The position numbers and the translations under genes are program-made. A stretch of DNA of 64,000 nucleotides. Source: Collimonas rhizosphaerae. GTDB taxonomy: Bacteria > Pseudomonadota > Gammaproteobacteria > Burkholderiales > Burkholderiaceae_D. Location of the stretch: contig NZ_JBANDC010000024.1 in NCBI RefSeq assembly GCF_038896935.1, positions 1 through 64,000 on the forward strand, written 5' to 3'. Positions 1 to 8,255 of the stretch are shown here, one piece after another. The notes beneath the pieces are model-generated. The model was not told the origin of the DNA and searched no databases. It saw nothing but the letters and a program-made list of their open reading frames with translations. Within the stretch, counting starts at the first letter, position 1. Each line of letters opens with the position of its first letter.

Positions 1-2254
1 CTTCGTTGAGCACGGCGTTCAAAGCCACTACGCCGTTCTGGCCAGTGATGTCGCCTTGCACAGTCAGCGTATGGTAGTTGCCCGCCACCGGGGCGGCAAA
101 CGATACCAGGCCGGCATGGTTCAGGTTCTGCACCGTCGAACTGCCTGCCATCTGCCACTGGCTGCCGGCGTCCAGCGACACATTGCGCACGGTACTGGTC
201 GCACCGTTCCATAACGACCGGTTCTCCAGCGATACATCGACGATGGCGTTGCCGTTGGCGACGATATCGCCAACAGCATGTACCTGACCGTTGAGATTGA
301 GCATCGATTGGGTGCCGGCGCCGGCATCGAGCAGAATGCCAGTGCCGCTGCTGGCCTGCGTTCCGTTGAGCAGGCTGATCTGCACCGGCCCACCAGCCAC
401 GCTGATGGCAGGGTCGGCAATCACTTCGATCGCCGCGCCGTTAGCGCTGTTCAACACACTGTTGCTGACGCGAGCCGTTGCAGCCAGCGCCCCGTTTTGC
501 AGCTGCAGCGCCGAACCGCCTGCGCCGGTTGCCTGGATCGAGGTATCGATAAAGGTGGCGTCACCGCCGGCAGCGATCAAGGCGCCCGCCGCCGCCGCAC
601 CGCTGGCCAGCACGCTGCCGCCCTGGAACGCCAGGGTAGTGGTCGCGGCATCGCCGGCGGCGCCTACTTGCAGGCCGTGGCTATTCGCGCCCTGCGTGGT
701 TACCTGCGTATTGAGGAATTTCCCCTGCCCGCCGCCGACAATCTGCGCGCCGATGCTGCCGTCGCCGGCGGTAGTGATCGCACTGTTGGAGGCCAGCAGC
801 TCAGCGGCCGGACCATCTGCACGGGCACCGGCACTGGCCGCGCCGGCAGTGCTGATGCGCGTGCCATCCGCCGCCAGCACGGCGCTTGCGCCGGTTGTGT
901 CGAGTACGTGCAAGCCGATCGCGTTATCACCCGTGGTGTTTACCTGGGTATCCAGCAACGTTGCGCTGCCGCCGCCATTACCCACGGTGACGGCGGCGCC
1001 GGTGCTGTTGATGTACCCGCCCCGAACCAGCGCGGCGGCGCCCTGGTTGACGACCAGGCCCTGTGCGCCTTCTCCTGCGCTGTCGAGCGCAACGTCGGTA
1101 AGGCCGATCAGGCTGCCGCTGCCCGTCGCCAAAGCGCCGATACCGAGTGCGGTATCACTCGCCGACCCGGTATCTACGGAGAGGACGCCGCCACTCATCG
1201 CGATGATGGAACCCGAACCGGCATTGAGGCCATAGGCATTCGTGAAGCCGCCGGCGTTGTTCAAGCTTGCTGTTACGTGGATGCTGGTATCGGTCAGATT
1301 GACGCGGGTACCACTGTTGAAAGTAGCAACACCGTCGAAGGGATCACTCCTATTGAGACCACCACCACTGCCAAACACAACGATACGACTGTTAGTCACA
1401 GTAACCTCAGCACCGCCGGATGCAAGAATACCGGCAGTCAGACCTCCAGGATTGTTTGACACATCAAGTGTGCTATCCGCCACAAATACCTGCGCACGGC
1501 TCTCTGCAGACACACCAGTACTGCCAAAGACGCCAGAACCTGTAGTAGTCAAGGATGTGTTGCGGATATTGAGGATGGCGGAATTGGTAGCGCGAGCACC
1601 TCCCTGGGAAGCAATCACTGTACCGTTATCAAAGTCGAGCTGACTGCCGGTACGTGACACCAACATGCCGTTCCCGAAAGTACCAGTGGCCAGCACGTTA
1701 ACTGCGTCGGCAGTCAACGTGCTGCCGCTGTTTACAGATAATCCAACGACCGAACCGGCACCATTGCTGAAATCGCTGTTTGATACCGTGATGTCACTGT
1801 TGGTCAAAATGACTTGCGAAGCGTCTTGAGCATACACACCTCTTATGTCGCCACGGGTATTACTGGCACTGGCCACCACATTAATGGCTGTGCTATCCAC
1901 TCTCAACGTTGCCATACTGCTGGCCGCCGCACCAGTACCAGCACTGGTGATACTGCCTCCCCGAAAGTCGATCAGGCTGCCAGCGTCAGTGACGCTCACA
2001 CCCGGGAGGCCAGTCAATGTGCTAACTGCATTCACCGGACCGCTAGTAATAATGCTGCCACCTCCGAAAGCCCGCAAGGCAGCAAGGCCACCGTTCGCGT
2101 CATAATCTCCCGAGGCGATCAGATGCTCACCAGGCCCAGCCACCAGCGGCGAGTTGGCCGCATGGACGGATGTAAATGGCGCACACAGCAGGCTGCTGAC
2201 GGCAAGCGCTAGAGTGTGCTTTCGGAATTGCGGTGGTGAAGTCAGTGTACTCAT
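1..2254 (-). CDS. Autotransporter/pertactin-like adhesin, N-terminal 751 codons (C-terminus beyond left edge)
   Basis: Reading leftward from the ATG at 2254, the spot-checked stretches along the frame show no stop to the window edge. Residues 1 to about 32 form a signal peptide (MSTLTSPPQFRK, then a hydrophobic run ending SVHA). The rest is Gly/Ala/Ser/Thr/Asn-rich with a recurring beta-helix unit: near residue 432 LLDTQVNTTGDNAIGLHV, near 530 FLNTQVTTQGANSHGLQV, near 587 a weaker FIDTSIQATGAGGSALQL. The last visible residues (YHTLTVQGDITGQNGVVALN) match the pertactin-type region just before an autotransporter barrel. The protein is probably exported by Sec and displayed on the outer surface. 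The translocator domain is not in the window, so class V secretion is inferred. Long plus-strand frames here are antisense shadows. Confidence 0.85.
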   Translation of the reverse strand, partial: MSTLTSPPQFRKHTLALAVSSLLCAPFTSVHAANSPLVAGPGEHLIASGDYDANGGLAALRAFGGGSIITSGPVNAVSTLTGLPGVSVTDAGSLIDFRGGSITSAGTGAAASSMATLRVDSTAINVVASASNTRGDIRGVYAQDASQVILTNSDITVSNSDFSNGAGSVVGLSVNSGSTLTADAVNVLATGTFGNGMLVSRTGSQLDFDNGTVIASQGGARATNSAILNIRNTSLTTTGSGVFGSTGVSAESRAQVFVADSTLDVSNNPGGLTAGILASGGAEVTVTNSRIVVFGSGGGLNRSDPFDGVATFNSGTRVNLTDTSIHVTASLNNAGGFTNAYGLNAGSGSIIAMSGGVLSVDTGSASDTALGIGALATGSGSLIGLTDVALDSAGEGAQGLVVNQGAAALVRGGYINSTGAAVTVGNGGGSATLLDTQVNTTGDNAIGLHVLDTTGASAVLAADGTRISTAGAASAGARADGPAAELLASNSAITTAGDGSIGAQIVGGGQGKFLNTQVTTQGANSHGLQVGAAGDAATTTLAFQGGSVLASGAAAAGALIAAGGDATFIDTSIQATGAGGSALQLQNGALAATARVSNSVLNSANGAAIEVIADPAISVAGGPVQISLLNGTQASSGTGILLDAGAGTQSMLNLNGQVHAVGDIVANGNAIVDVSLENRSLWNGATSTVRNVSLDAGSQWQMAGSSTVQNLNHAGLVSFAAPVAGNYHTLTVQGDITGQNGVVALNAVLNE

Positions 2255-2342
2255 GGTTCTTTACAGTTAGTTGAAAGTGATACCTGGAATAAGCAACTCG
2301 CAACTATGCGGAACCGACTCGTTATCGAATATAAGAAAAGTC

Positions 2343-2375
2343 TTAATTAAGGAAATGCCTAATCTTTAATTAAGG
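2343..2375. promoter_or_regulatory. Two direct copies of TTAATTAAGG upstream of the autotransporter
   Basis: Identical 10-mers lie at 2343-2352 and 2366-2375, 23 bp apart (about two helical turns), 89-121 bp upstream of the autotransporter start. Each contains the palindrome TTAATTAA. The spacing suggests a double operator or activator site; no regulator can be named. Confidence 0.35.
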
Positions 2376-2414
2376 TAATTCTGAAATTCCTGCGAGAAAC
2401 ATGTACAGAGGAAA

Positions 2415-2440
2415 CAAAAAAGCCGGCATGAGGCCGGCTT
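2415..2440 (-). terminator. Rho-independent terminator of the LysE-type gene
   Basis: An 8-bp stem (AAGCCGGC/GCCGGCTT) with a 5-nt loop is followed on the minus strand by a run of T. It ends the upstream exporter transcript and insulates the autotransporter. Confidence 0.75.
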
Positions 2441-2601
2441 GCTGAAGGGAACAAGAAAATTCTTACGCCAGCTGGGAATTACCCACAACGTGGCGCGCGG
2501 GAGAATCGGGCGCGATGCCGCCCCGCTGATATTTAAGAAAAAACTTAGAACGCGGCCCGGACATCCGCATGTCCGAGCTCGTCAGATGCAGTTGGGCGCG
2601 C

Positions 2602-3243
2602 TTAGGCGCTGCGCTTGACAAAAAACAAGGCCGTCCCCACTCCCATCAGCACGCCGCCGAAGAAACGGTTCTGTTTCCTGACCGCGCGCGCATCGCGGAA
2701 ATAACCCTGCATGGTCGATGCGGCAAAGGCATAGCTGTGCATCACCACCAGGTCGACCGTGCACATGGTGACGGCCAGCAGCAGCAACTGCGGCAGCAAG
2801 GCGCTGCCGGCGCTGATGAATTGCGGCAGCACCGCCACCATGAAAATGATTCCCTTGGGATTGGTGGCATTGGTCATGAAGCCCAGCAGCATGCGCTTGC
2901 GCATGGTCGGCGGCGTCGATTGCAGGGCCGGCTCAGGCTGCTGCAGCGCGGCGGCGTCGACCTTGGCGCGCCACTGGCTCAGGCCGAGGTAGATCAGGTA
3001 CAGCGCGCCGACCGTCTTGACCACCGTGAACATGGTCTCCGACGCCAGCAGGATCGAGCCGACGCCGGCGCCGGCCACAAACAGGATCAGCAGCAAACCC
3101 AGCTGCAGGCCTGCGATGGTCGCCGAGGTTTTCTTGACGCCGTACGACAAGCCGTGCGACATCGACAACACCGCGCCGGAACCGGGAGAAATGGCGATCA
3201 GCCAGCAGGCGGCGAAAAAGGTAAACCAGGTATGGAAGTTCAT
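2602..3243 (-). CDS. LysE/RhtB-family amino-acid exporter
   Basis: A 213-residue inner-membrane protein with the N-terminal FFAACWLIAISPGSGAVL segment typical of LysE/RhtB translocators (helix 1 with the SPG motif) and about six hydrophobic segments. The family exports amino acids or related small metabolites by proton exchange; the substrate cannot be read from sequence. The frame extends two codons upstream to a TTG, but the ATG at 3243 is preferred. No strong Shine-Dalgarno is visible. It is transcribed alone and followed by a terminator. A second family member lies at 6596-7243. Confidence 0.85.
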   Translation of the reverse strand: MNFHTWFTFFAACWLIAISPGSGAVLSMSHGLSYGVKKTSATIAGLQLGLLLILFVAGAGVGSILLASETMFTVVKTVGALYLIYLGLSQWRAKVDAAALQQPEPALQSTPPTMRKRMLLGFMTNATNPKGIIFMVAVLPQFISAGSALLPQLLLLAVTMCTVDLVVMHSYAFAASTMQGYFRDARAVRKQNRFFGGVLMGVGTALFFVKRSA

Positions 3244-3472
3244 GATCAAAAAAAGAGGATTTAACGGCCTTGGACGGAATTCAGGAGGATATCACCGACC
3301 GCCGATCCAGGCTTGCGCGCAAGCGCTGCAAAATTACCACAGGGACTTTTCAGCACGCGCCCCGCGCTGCGATTATTTTTAAAAAACTTGAGCTAAGTCA
3401 ACGCAACGCAGCCACCGATGGCAGCACTCTGAACCGTCGTACAAAAAATTTTCCTATAACGATGGAGACAAC

Positions 3473-5059
3473 ATGACGTTCAGGCTGAAGCCGCTGCAAG
3501 CGGCATTTATCGTTGCATTTTCCCTTCCCTCACTGACACTGTCCACCGTGGCCAAGGCCGACCCGGCAACCGATGCCCGCATCGAAGCGCTGGAACAGCA
3601 GGTAAAACTGCTGACCACAAAACTGCAGCAGGTATCGACCAAACAAGACGCTCCGGTTACTGCTGCGGCGGAAGTCGCCGCAGCACCTGCGGCATCGCCG
3701 GCGCTGGGTGAACGAACGCGCAAGTTCTTCGAGGCGATCAAGGATGTCGAGTTCTACGGCAACCTGGATGTGTCGGTCGACGGCAGCACCAAGGGCTTGA
3801 AGAATTCCTATAACGACGTCGGCGGCAACCGGGTGGTGTCGCCGGTCGGGCAAAACGGCTGGCAGTCCGACCTGTCCACCAACCTGTCCTACGTCGGCAT
3901 ACGCGGCAAGCATCCGGTCGGCGATACCTTGTCGCTGGTCTACCAGCTGGAAACGCAGATCGACATCACTGCGACCGCCGGTTCCGCCAATTCCACCAGC
4001 GCCCAGGACACTACCGTCAAAGGCGCACTGACCACGCGCAACAGCTATGTCGGACTGGCCGACGCCAGGTGGGGCGCGGTCAAGATCGGCAAGACCGACG
4101 CGCCGTACAAGACCTCCACCGCGCGCATGAATCCTTTCTCCGGCATGTGGGGCGACTACTCGGTCATCATGGGCAATACCGGCGGCGACAACCGGGTCGA
4201 ATTCGGCACCCGCCTCGACCATGCGCTCTGGTACGAATCACCCAAGTGGCATGGCTGGAGTTTCAATGCGCTGATCTCGCCGGGCCAGAACCGCGGTTAT
4301 GAAAACTCGATCCAGGCCAGCGGCGAATCGAGCTGCACCGGCGGCAATATCCCGGGCAGCGGCGGCGGCGCGATCGCTTGCGTCGACGGCAGCTACGGCA
4401 CCGCCTACAGCGCCAACGTCGCCTATGAAAACGGACCGCTGTACGTGACCGGCGCCTATGAGCTGCATTCCAGGGTCAACCGCACCGGCGACGTGGCCGG
4501 CACACCGCAGGCGCTGGCCAGCCCGATAGGACTGGATCCGAACGATGTCGGCAACGAGTATGCCTACAAGATCGGCGCCCAGTACGCCTTCCCGACGAAG
4601 ACCACGCTGAGCGCCATCTACGAGGTGATGCGCAGGAATATCCCGGCCTACCTGAACGAGCAGAACGAGCGCTCGCGCAACGGTTACTGGCTGGCGCTGA
4701 CGCAGGAGCTGACGCCGGACGACAGCCTCTCGGTCGGCTGGGCCCACGCCAACGCCACGCCTGGCGATCCAGGCCAGCACAATACCAGCGCGGCCGACGG
4801 CATCGGCACCATCAGCCCGGACAATGCCGCCAACATGTACACCGTGGCGTATAAACACAAGATCGACAAGCAGACCACCTGGTATGCGAACTATGCGGTG
4901 ACCGCCAACCACGCCCTGGCCCACTATGACCTGGGAGCGGGCGGACGCGGCGTGACGACCGACTGCCACGACGGCCAGACGATTGCGGCAGGTGCGCCGA
5001 ACTGTTATGCGGGGGGACGCCTGCAGGGCATATCGGCGGGCGTGAATTACAAATTCTGA
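3473..5059 (+). CDS. Outer-membrane porin with N-terminal coiled coil
   Basis: A 528-residue exported beta-barrel protein. The signal peptide ends near AKA (residue about 29). Residues 33-60 (DARIEALEQQVKLLTTKLQQ) form a short coiled coil, then an Ala/Pro linker, then a barrel beginning VEFYGNLDVSVDGS and ending in the C-terminal Phe (ISAGVNYKF) needed for outer-membrane insertion. It is longer than the usual 350-400-residue betaproteobacterial general porin, partly because of the coiled coil, which in related channels helps trimerisation. The RBS GGAGA precedes the ATG. It is monocistronic and convergent with cfa. Substrate unknown. Confidence 0.85.
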   Translation: MTFRLKPLQAAFIVAFSLPSLTLSTVAKADPATDARIEALEQQVKLLTTKLQQVSTKQDAPVTAAAEVAAAPAASPALGERTRKFFEAIKDVEFYGNLDVSVDGSTKGLKNSYNDVGGNRVVSPVGQNGWQSDLSTNLSYVGIRGKHPVGDTLSLVYQLETQIDITATAGSANSTSAQDTTVKGALTTRNSYVGLADARWGAVKIGKTDAPYKTSTARMNPFSGMWGDYSVIMGNTGGDNRVEFGTRLDHALWYESPKWHGWSFNALISPGQNRGYENSIQASGESSCTGGNIPGSGGGAIACVDGSYGTAYSANVAYENGPLYVTGAYELHSRVNRTGDVAGTPQALASPIGLDPNDVGNEYAYKIGAQYAFPTKTTLSAIYEVMRRNIPAYLNEQNERSRNGYWLALTQELTPDDSLSVGWAHANATPGDPGQHNTSAADGIGTISPDNAANMYTVAYKHKIDKQTTWYANYAVTANHALAHYDLGAGGRGVTTDCHDGQTIAAGAPNCYAGGRLQGISAGVNYKF

Positions 5060-5103
5060 GCAGGGCGTGCAGTTGCACCCACATGAATCCAGCGCGGTAG
5101 CGC

Positions 5104-5165
5104 GCGGGCAAGAATCCTTGCCCGCCCTACTCTCTTCTTCCCCCTATCGTATCGAACGATAGGGG
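5104..5165. terminator. Two hairpins between porin and cfa
   Basis: A 9-bp stem GCGGGCAAG/CTTGCCCGC (5104-5125), followed by a pyrimidine-rich tract on the plus strand, probably ends the porin transcript. A perfect 10-bp stem CCCCTATCGT/ACGATAGGGG (5141-5165) covers the last codons and stop of cfa. Neither has a classical T run, so termination is likely but unproven. Confidence 0.4.
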
Positions 5166-6304
5166 GCGCTGCGTCCGCGCTTGCTTAATACCAGCTGCCA
5201 GAGCTGGCCCTGGCCAGAGCGGAAGAAACCTGCCGAAGAGAGGATGAAGTATTTCCACATGCGGTAAAAGCGCTGGTCGTATTTTTCCGACAGGCGCGGC
5301 CATGCGCGCTCGAAATTGTCCCACCAGGCCATCAGGGTCAGGTCGTAGTCGCGGCCGAAGTTATGCCAGTCTTCGATCAGGAAACGTCCTTCCAGCACCT
5401 GCGTGATTTCCTTCGCCGAAGGCAGGTGGCCGTTCGGGAAAATGTACTTGTCGAGCCAGACGTCGCGCTTCTTTTCGGTGACGTAGTTGCCGATGGTGTG
5501 CAGCAGGAATAAACCCTCTGGCGCCAGCAGCTTGCCGGCGACATCGAAGTACTCGGCATAATTCTTGGCGCCGACATGCTCGAACATGCCGACGGAAACG
5601 ATCTTGTCGTATTGCCCGCTGAGCTGCCGGTAGTCGGTCAATTCAATCGTGACCGGAAGGCCGGCGCAGCGCGCTTGCGCGAGTTTTTGCTGTTCCTTGG
5701 AAATCGTGATGCCGGTCACTTGCGCCTGGTAGCGTTCGGCCGCATAGCGGGCCAGTCCGCCCCAGCCGCAGCCGATATCCAGCAGGCGTTCGCCGGGCTT
5801 GAGCTCCAGCTTGCGGCAGATCAGCTCCAGCTTGTGCTGCTGCGCTTCTTCAAGGTTGGCGGCGCGCGGCCAATACGCGCAGGAATACATCATGTACGGA
5901 TCGAGCATGCTCTCGAACAGGTCGTTGCCGATATCGTAGTGCTGCTCACCGACCTGGAAAGCGCGGCCCTTGGTTTGCAGGTTGAAAAAATTCTGGCGCA
6001 GGATTTCCAGGAAAAAACCAATCTTCGCGGGGCCGACCACTGTCTGCTCAAGGTCGTGGCTGGTGACTCGGAAGAAGAATTCGTCGAGCCTGTCGCAATC
6101 CCAGTCGCCGTCCATGTAGGACTCGCCAATGCCAAGCTCCCATTTGGTGAACATCTTCTGGAAGAACACCGGATCATGGATCTGCATGTCCCACGGCTGA
6201 TCGCCGTTGAGCTGGATGCCGGCATGCTCGAACAGCTGCCGGATGATCCTCGGCGCATTCGCCGTCATGTCGAACGTTGCGGGGACAGCCTTCGTTTTAT
6301 CCAT
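5144..6304 (-). CDS. cfa: Cyclopropane-fatty-acyl-phospholipid synthase
   Basis: A 386-residue protein, close to the E. coli Cfa length of 382. It transfers the SAM methylene to cis double bonds of membrane phospholipid acyl chains, usually at entry to stationary phase or under acid stress. Visible signatures are MYSCAYW (the conserved Cys region), the SAM-binding loop LLDIGCGWGGLARYAAE, the active-site stretch VSVGMFEHVGAKNY, and LHTIGNY with YIFPNGHLPS further on. The start at 6304 has a good RBS (AAGGAAG). The hairpin-repeat pair lies directly upstream, between it and the second LysE gene. Confidence 0.95.
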   Translation of the reverse strand: MDKTKAVPATFDMTANAPRIIRQLFEHAGIQLNGDQPWDMQIHDPVFFQKMFTKWELGIGESYMDGDWDCDRLDEFFFRVTSHDLEQTVVGPAKIGFFLEILRQNFFNLQTKGRAFQVGEQHYDIGNDLFESMLDPYMMYSCAYWPRAANLEEAQQHKLELICRKLELKPGERLLDIGCGWGGLARYAAERYQAQVTGITISKEQQKLAQARCAGLPVTIELTDYRQLSGQYDKIVSVGMFEHVGAKNYAEYFDVAGKLLAPEGLFLLHTIGNYVTEKKRDVWLDKYIFPNGHLPSAKEITQVLEGRFLIEDWHNFGRDYDLTLMAWWDNFERAWPRLSEKYDQRFYRMWKYFILSSAGFFRSGQGQLWQLVLSKRGRSAPYRSIR

Positions 6305-6358
6305 GTAGTACTTCCTTCAAGGGTAGTGCTATGGAACAGAATGACAGACGCAGCTAAC

Positions 6359-6413
6359 TGGGGTCAGAGTGAACTTTCTGCGCGCTTTTTGCAGAAACTT
6401 CACTCTGACCCCA
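6359..6413. repeat. Hairpin repeat of the GGGGTCAGAGT (REP-like) type, copy 1
   Basis: An imperfect palindrome of about 23 bp per arm, one mismatch and a GC/T loop: TGGGGTCAGAGTGAA at 6359-6373 against TTCACTCTGACCCCA at 6399-6413. In many proteobacteria such motifs are extragenic REP elements mobilised by RAYT (TnpA_REP) transposases. No RAYT gene lies in the window. Confidence 0.75.
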
Positions 6414-6496
6414 TTTAGCGGGCCACGGAGTACTTGCCTCATCGTTAAAAAAAACAAAACCGCGTGTGCGCTCTGTCTTTCTCCGAATCCGTCATG

Positions 6497-6551
6497 TGGG
6501 ATCAGAGTCAAGTTTCGCGATGAAACGCTGCGAAAGTTGACTCTGACCCCA
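6497..6551. repeat. Hairpin repeat of the GGGGTCAGAGT (REP-like) type, copy 2
   Basis: The same family as the element 84 bp away: left arm from 6497 (TGGGATCAGAGTCAAGTTTCG), right arm ending in TTGACTCTGACCCCA at 6551, two mismatches between arms. The core differs from copy 1 (AGTCAA versus AGTGAA), so this is a diverged pair in one intergenic space, as in BIME-type clusters. Confidence 0.75.
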
Positions 6552-6595
6552 GATGACTCTTGCCGCCGCGATGCCATGGAGGACCGGTGCCAACC

Positions 6596-7243
6596 TCAGC
6601 TGGCAGGACGCCGCAGGAACGCCAGCAGCAAGCCGAAGCCGATCATCAGCGTGCCGCTGGCGCGGTTGAACCAGCGGAAGCGTCCGGCGGCGCCGGTAAA
6701 GGTTCCAAGCCTGGCGCCGATGGCGGCGTAGATGGCGATCGCGATCAGTTCAAGCAGCAGGAAGGTCGCGCCGAGCACGACGAAGCTGGCGGCGTACGCT
6801 GAGCGGTCGACAAACTGCGGGAAGAATGCGGTGAAGATGAGGATCGCTTTCGGGTTGCCCGCCGCTACCAGGAACTCTTGCCTGGCGAGCCGGCGCAGCT
6901 TGTCCGCCGGCGTTTCCAGGCTGGCCTGGATCTTATCGGCCGCGCCTGCCAGCGCGACCGGCGCGGCGCGGAACAGCTTGATGCCGAGCCAGACCAGGTA
7001 AGCCGCGCCGCCGAATTTCAGCAGCGTGAACAGCGTTTCCGACGCCAGCAGCAGCGCTCCCAGTCCGAGGCCGGAAATGGCGATCATGGCCGCAAACGCC
7101 AGCAGCCTTCCAAACGCGGCAAGGATCGAATAGCGCATGCCGTCGCGCGCGCCGTTCGACAGCGACAGCACGTTGTTCGGACCGAACGCCATGTTCAGCG
7201 CGAAACAGGCGGGCAGGAAAAGCCAATAGTTCTGGAATGACAT
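6596..7243 (-). CDS. LysE/RhtB-family exporter (second copy)
   Basis: A 215-residue inner-membrane protein with the family signature near the N-terminus (ACFALNMAFGPNNVLSLSNG), LLLASETLFTLLKFGGAAYLVWLG in the middle, and a basic C-terminus. GPNN replaces the more common SPGP. Its role is export of an amino acid or toxic metabolite; the substrate is unknown. A GAGAGG box precedes the ATG at 7243. It is 35 bases downstream of the aldo/keto reductase on the same strand, so the two may be co-transcribed. Confidence 0.85.
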   Translation of the reverse strand: MSFQNYWLFLPACFALNMAFGPNNVLSLSNGARDGMRYSILAAFGRLLAFAAMIAISGLGLGALLLASETLFTLLKFGGAAYLVWLGIKLFRAAPVALAGAADKIQASLETPADKLRRLARQEFLVAAGNPKAILIFTAFFPQFVDRSAYAASFVVLGATFLLLELIAIAIYAAIGARLGTFTGAAGRFRWFNRASGTLMIGFGLLLAFLRRPAS

Positions 7244-7278
7244 CGGGTGTGCCTCTCAGTGGTTTTTTAGAAAAACGC

Positions 7279-8127
7279 TTATCTCATATCCAGCGCGCTG
7301 CCATGCCGCGGCGGCGGAAACCCCTGGTCAAGCTCCGCCAGGTCCTGCGCCGTAAGCATGACATCAAGCGCCGCGCGGTTCTCGCGCACATGCGCCGGAT
7401 CGACTGCCTTGGGAATGACGATCACCTGCTCTTGCTGCAGCAGCCAGGCCAGCGCGATCTGCGCCGGGCTGGCTGCGTGCCTTGCCGCGACCGCCAGCAG
7501 ATGCGGGTTGCCGAGCAAGCGCCGCTGTTCGTTGGCGGAAGACTCCAGCGGCGAATACGCCATCACCGGTATCGCACGCTCGCGGCACCACGGCAGCAAA
7601 TCCCATTCGACGCCGCGCCGCTTCAGGTTGTACAGCACCTGGTTGACCGCGACCTCTGCGCCGCCGGGCAATTCGCTTGCTTCCTGCATGCCGTCGCGGT
7701 CGAAATTGCTGACGCCGAAATCGCGTATTTTTCCGGCCTTCTTGAGCGACTCGAACGCTTCCAGCGTTTCCGCCAGCGGCACCGAACCGGGCCAGTGCAG
7801 CAGGTAGAGATCGATGTGGTCGCTGCCGAGCCGCTTCAGGCTGCGTTCGCAGGCGGCCTGCATGCTGCGCCTGCCGGCGTTGTGCGGATAGACCTTGCTG
7901 ACCAGGAAGACCTCGTCGCGGCGCCCTGCAATGGCCTCGCCCACGACTTTCTCGGCGCCGCCGTCGGCATACATCTCGGCGGTGTCGACCAGCGTCATGC
8001 CGAGCTCCATGCCTAGCCGCAGCGCGTCGACTTCACGCTTTTTTTGCGCCGGGTCTTCTCCCATGTACCAGGTTCCCTGTCCCAATGCGGGGATGGCGAC
8101 GCCTGAAGGTAAAAGCAAAGTTTTCAT
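7279..8127 (-). CDS. Aldo/keto reductase
   Basis: A 282-residue TIM-barrel NAD(P)H-dependent oxidoreductase. The catalytic tetrad is visible: Asp and Tyr in DTAEMYADGG, Lys in FLVSKVYPHN and His in LYLLHWPGSVP. The C-terminal cofactor region VIVIPKAVDPAHVRENRAAL is also present. It resembles the DkgA/YeaE-like group that reduces aldehydes, ketones or diketo sugars. The start at 8127 is adopted. It is divergent from the PEP-mutase-family gene across a 128-bp gap. Confidence 0.9.
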   Translation of the reverse strand: MKTLLLPSGVAIPALGQGTWYMGEDPAQKKREVDALRLGMELGMTLVDTAEMYADGGAEKVVGEAIAGRRDEVFLVSKVYPHNAGRRSMQAACERSLKRLGSDHIDLYLLHWPGSVPLAETLEAFESLKKAGKIRDFGVSNFDRDGMQEASELPGGAEVAVNQVLYNLKRRGVEWDLLPWCRERAIPVMAYSPLESSANEQRRLLGNPHLLAVAARHAASPAQIALAWLLQQEQVIVIPKAVDPAHVRENRAALDVMLTAQDLAELDQGFPPPRHGSALDMR

Positions 8128-8255
8128 TGCTGGAATTGCAATCCGTATGGTTGATTTTGCGCCACGGGTCGGGAACAGCAGTTTTTTCCAAGTTTTAAAG
8201 CTGCCTCCCTCCTACACTCGATTTCATTCTACAACGTAATCAAATGGAGAAAACC

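Larger units (their letters stand above)
2255..2601. other. Intergenic region between autotransporter and LysE-type gene
   Basis: This 347-base gap is clearly more AT-rich than its flanks. It holds the terminator of the LysE-type gene and the presumed promoter region of the autotransporter. I see no convincing ORF in it. Confidence 0.6.

Noticed and set aside
278..1459. Long plus-strand open frames across the first 2.2 kb
   Set aside because: The minus strand carries an open autotransporter frame with a clear signal peptide and beta-helix repeats; the plus frames have no start signal or recognisable product.
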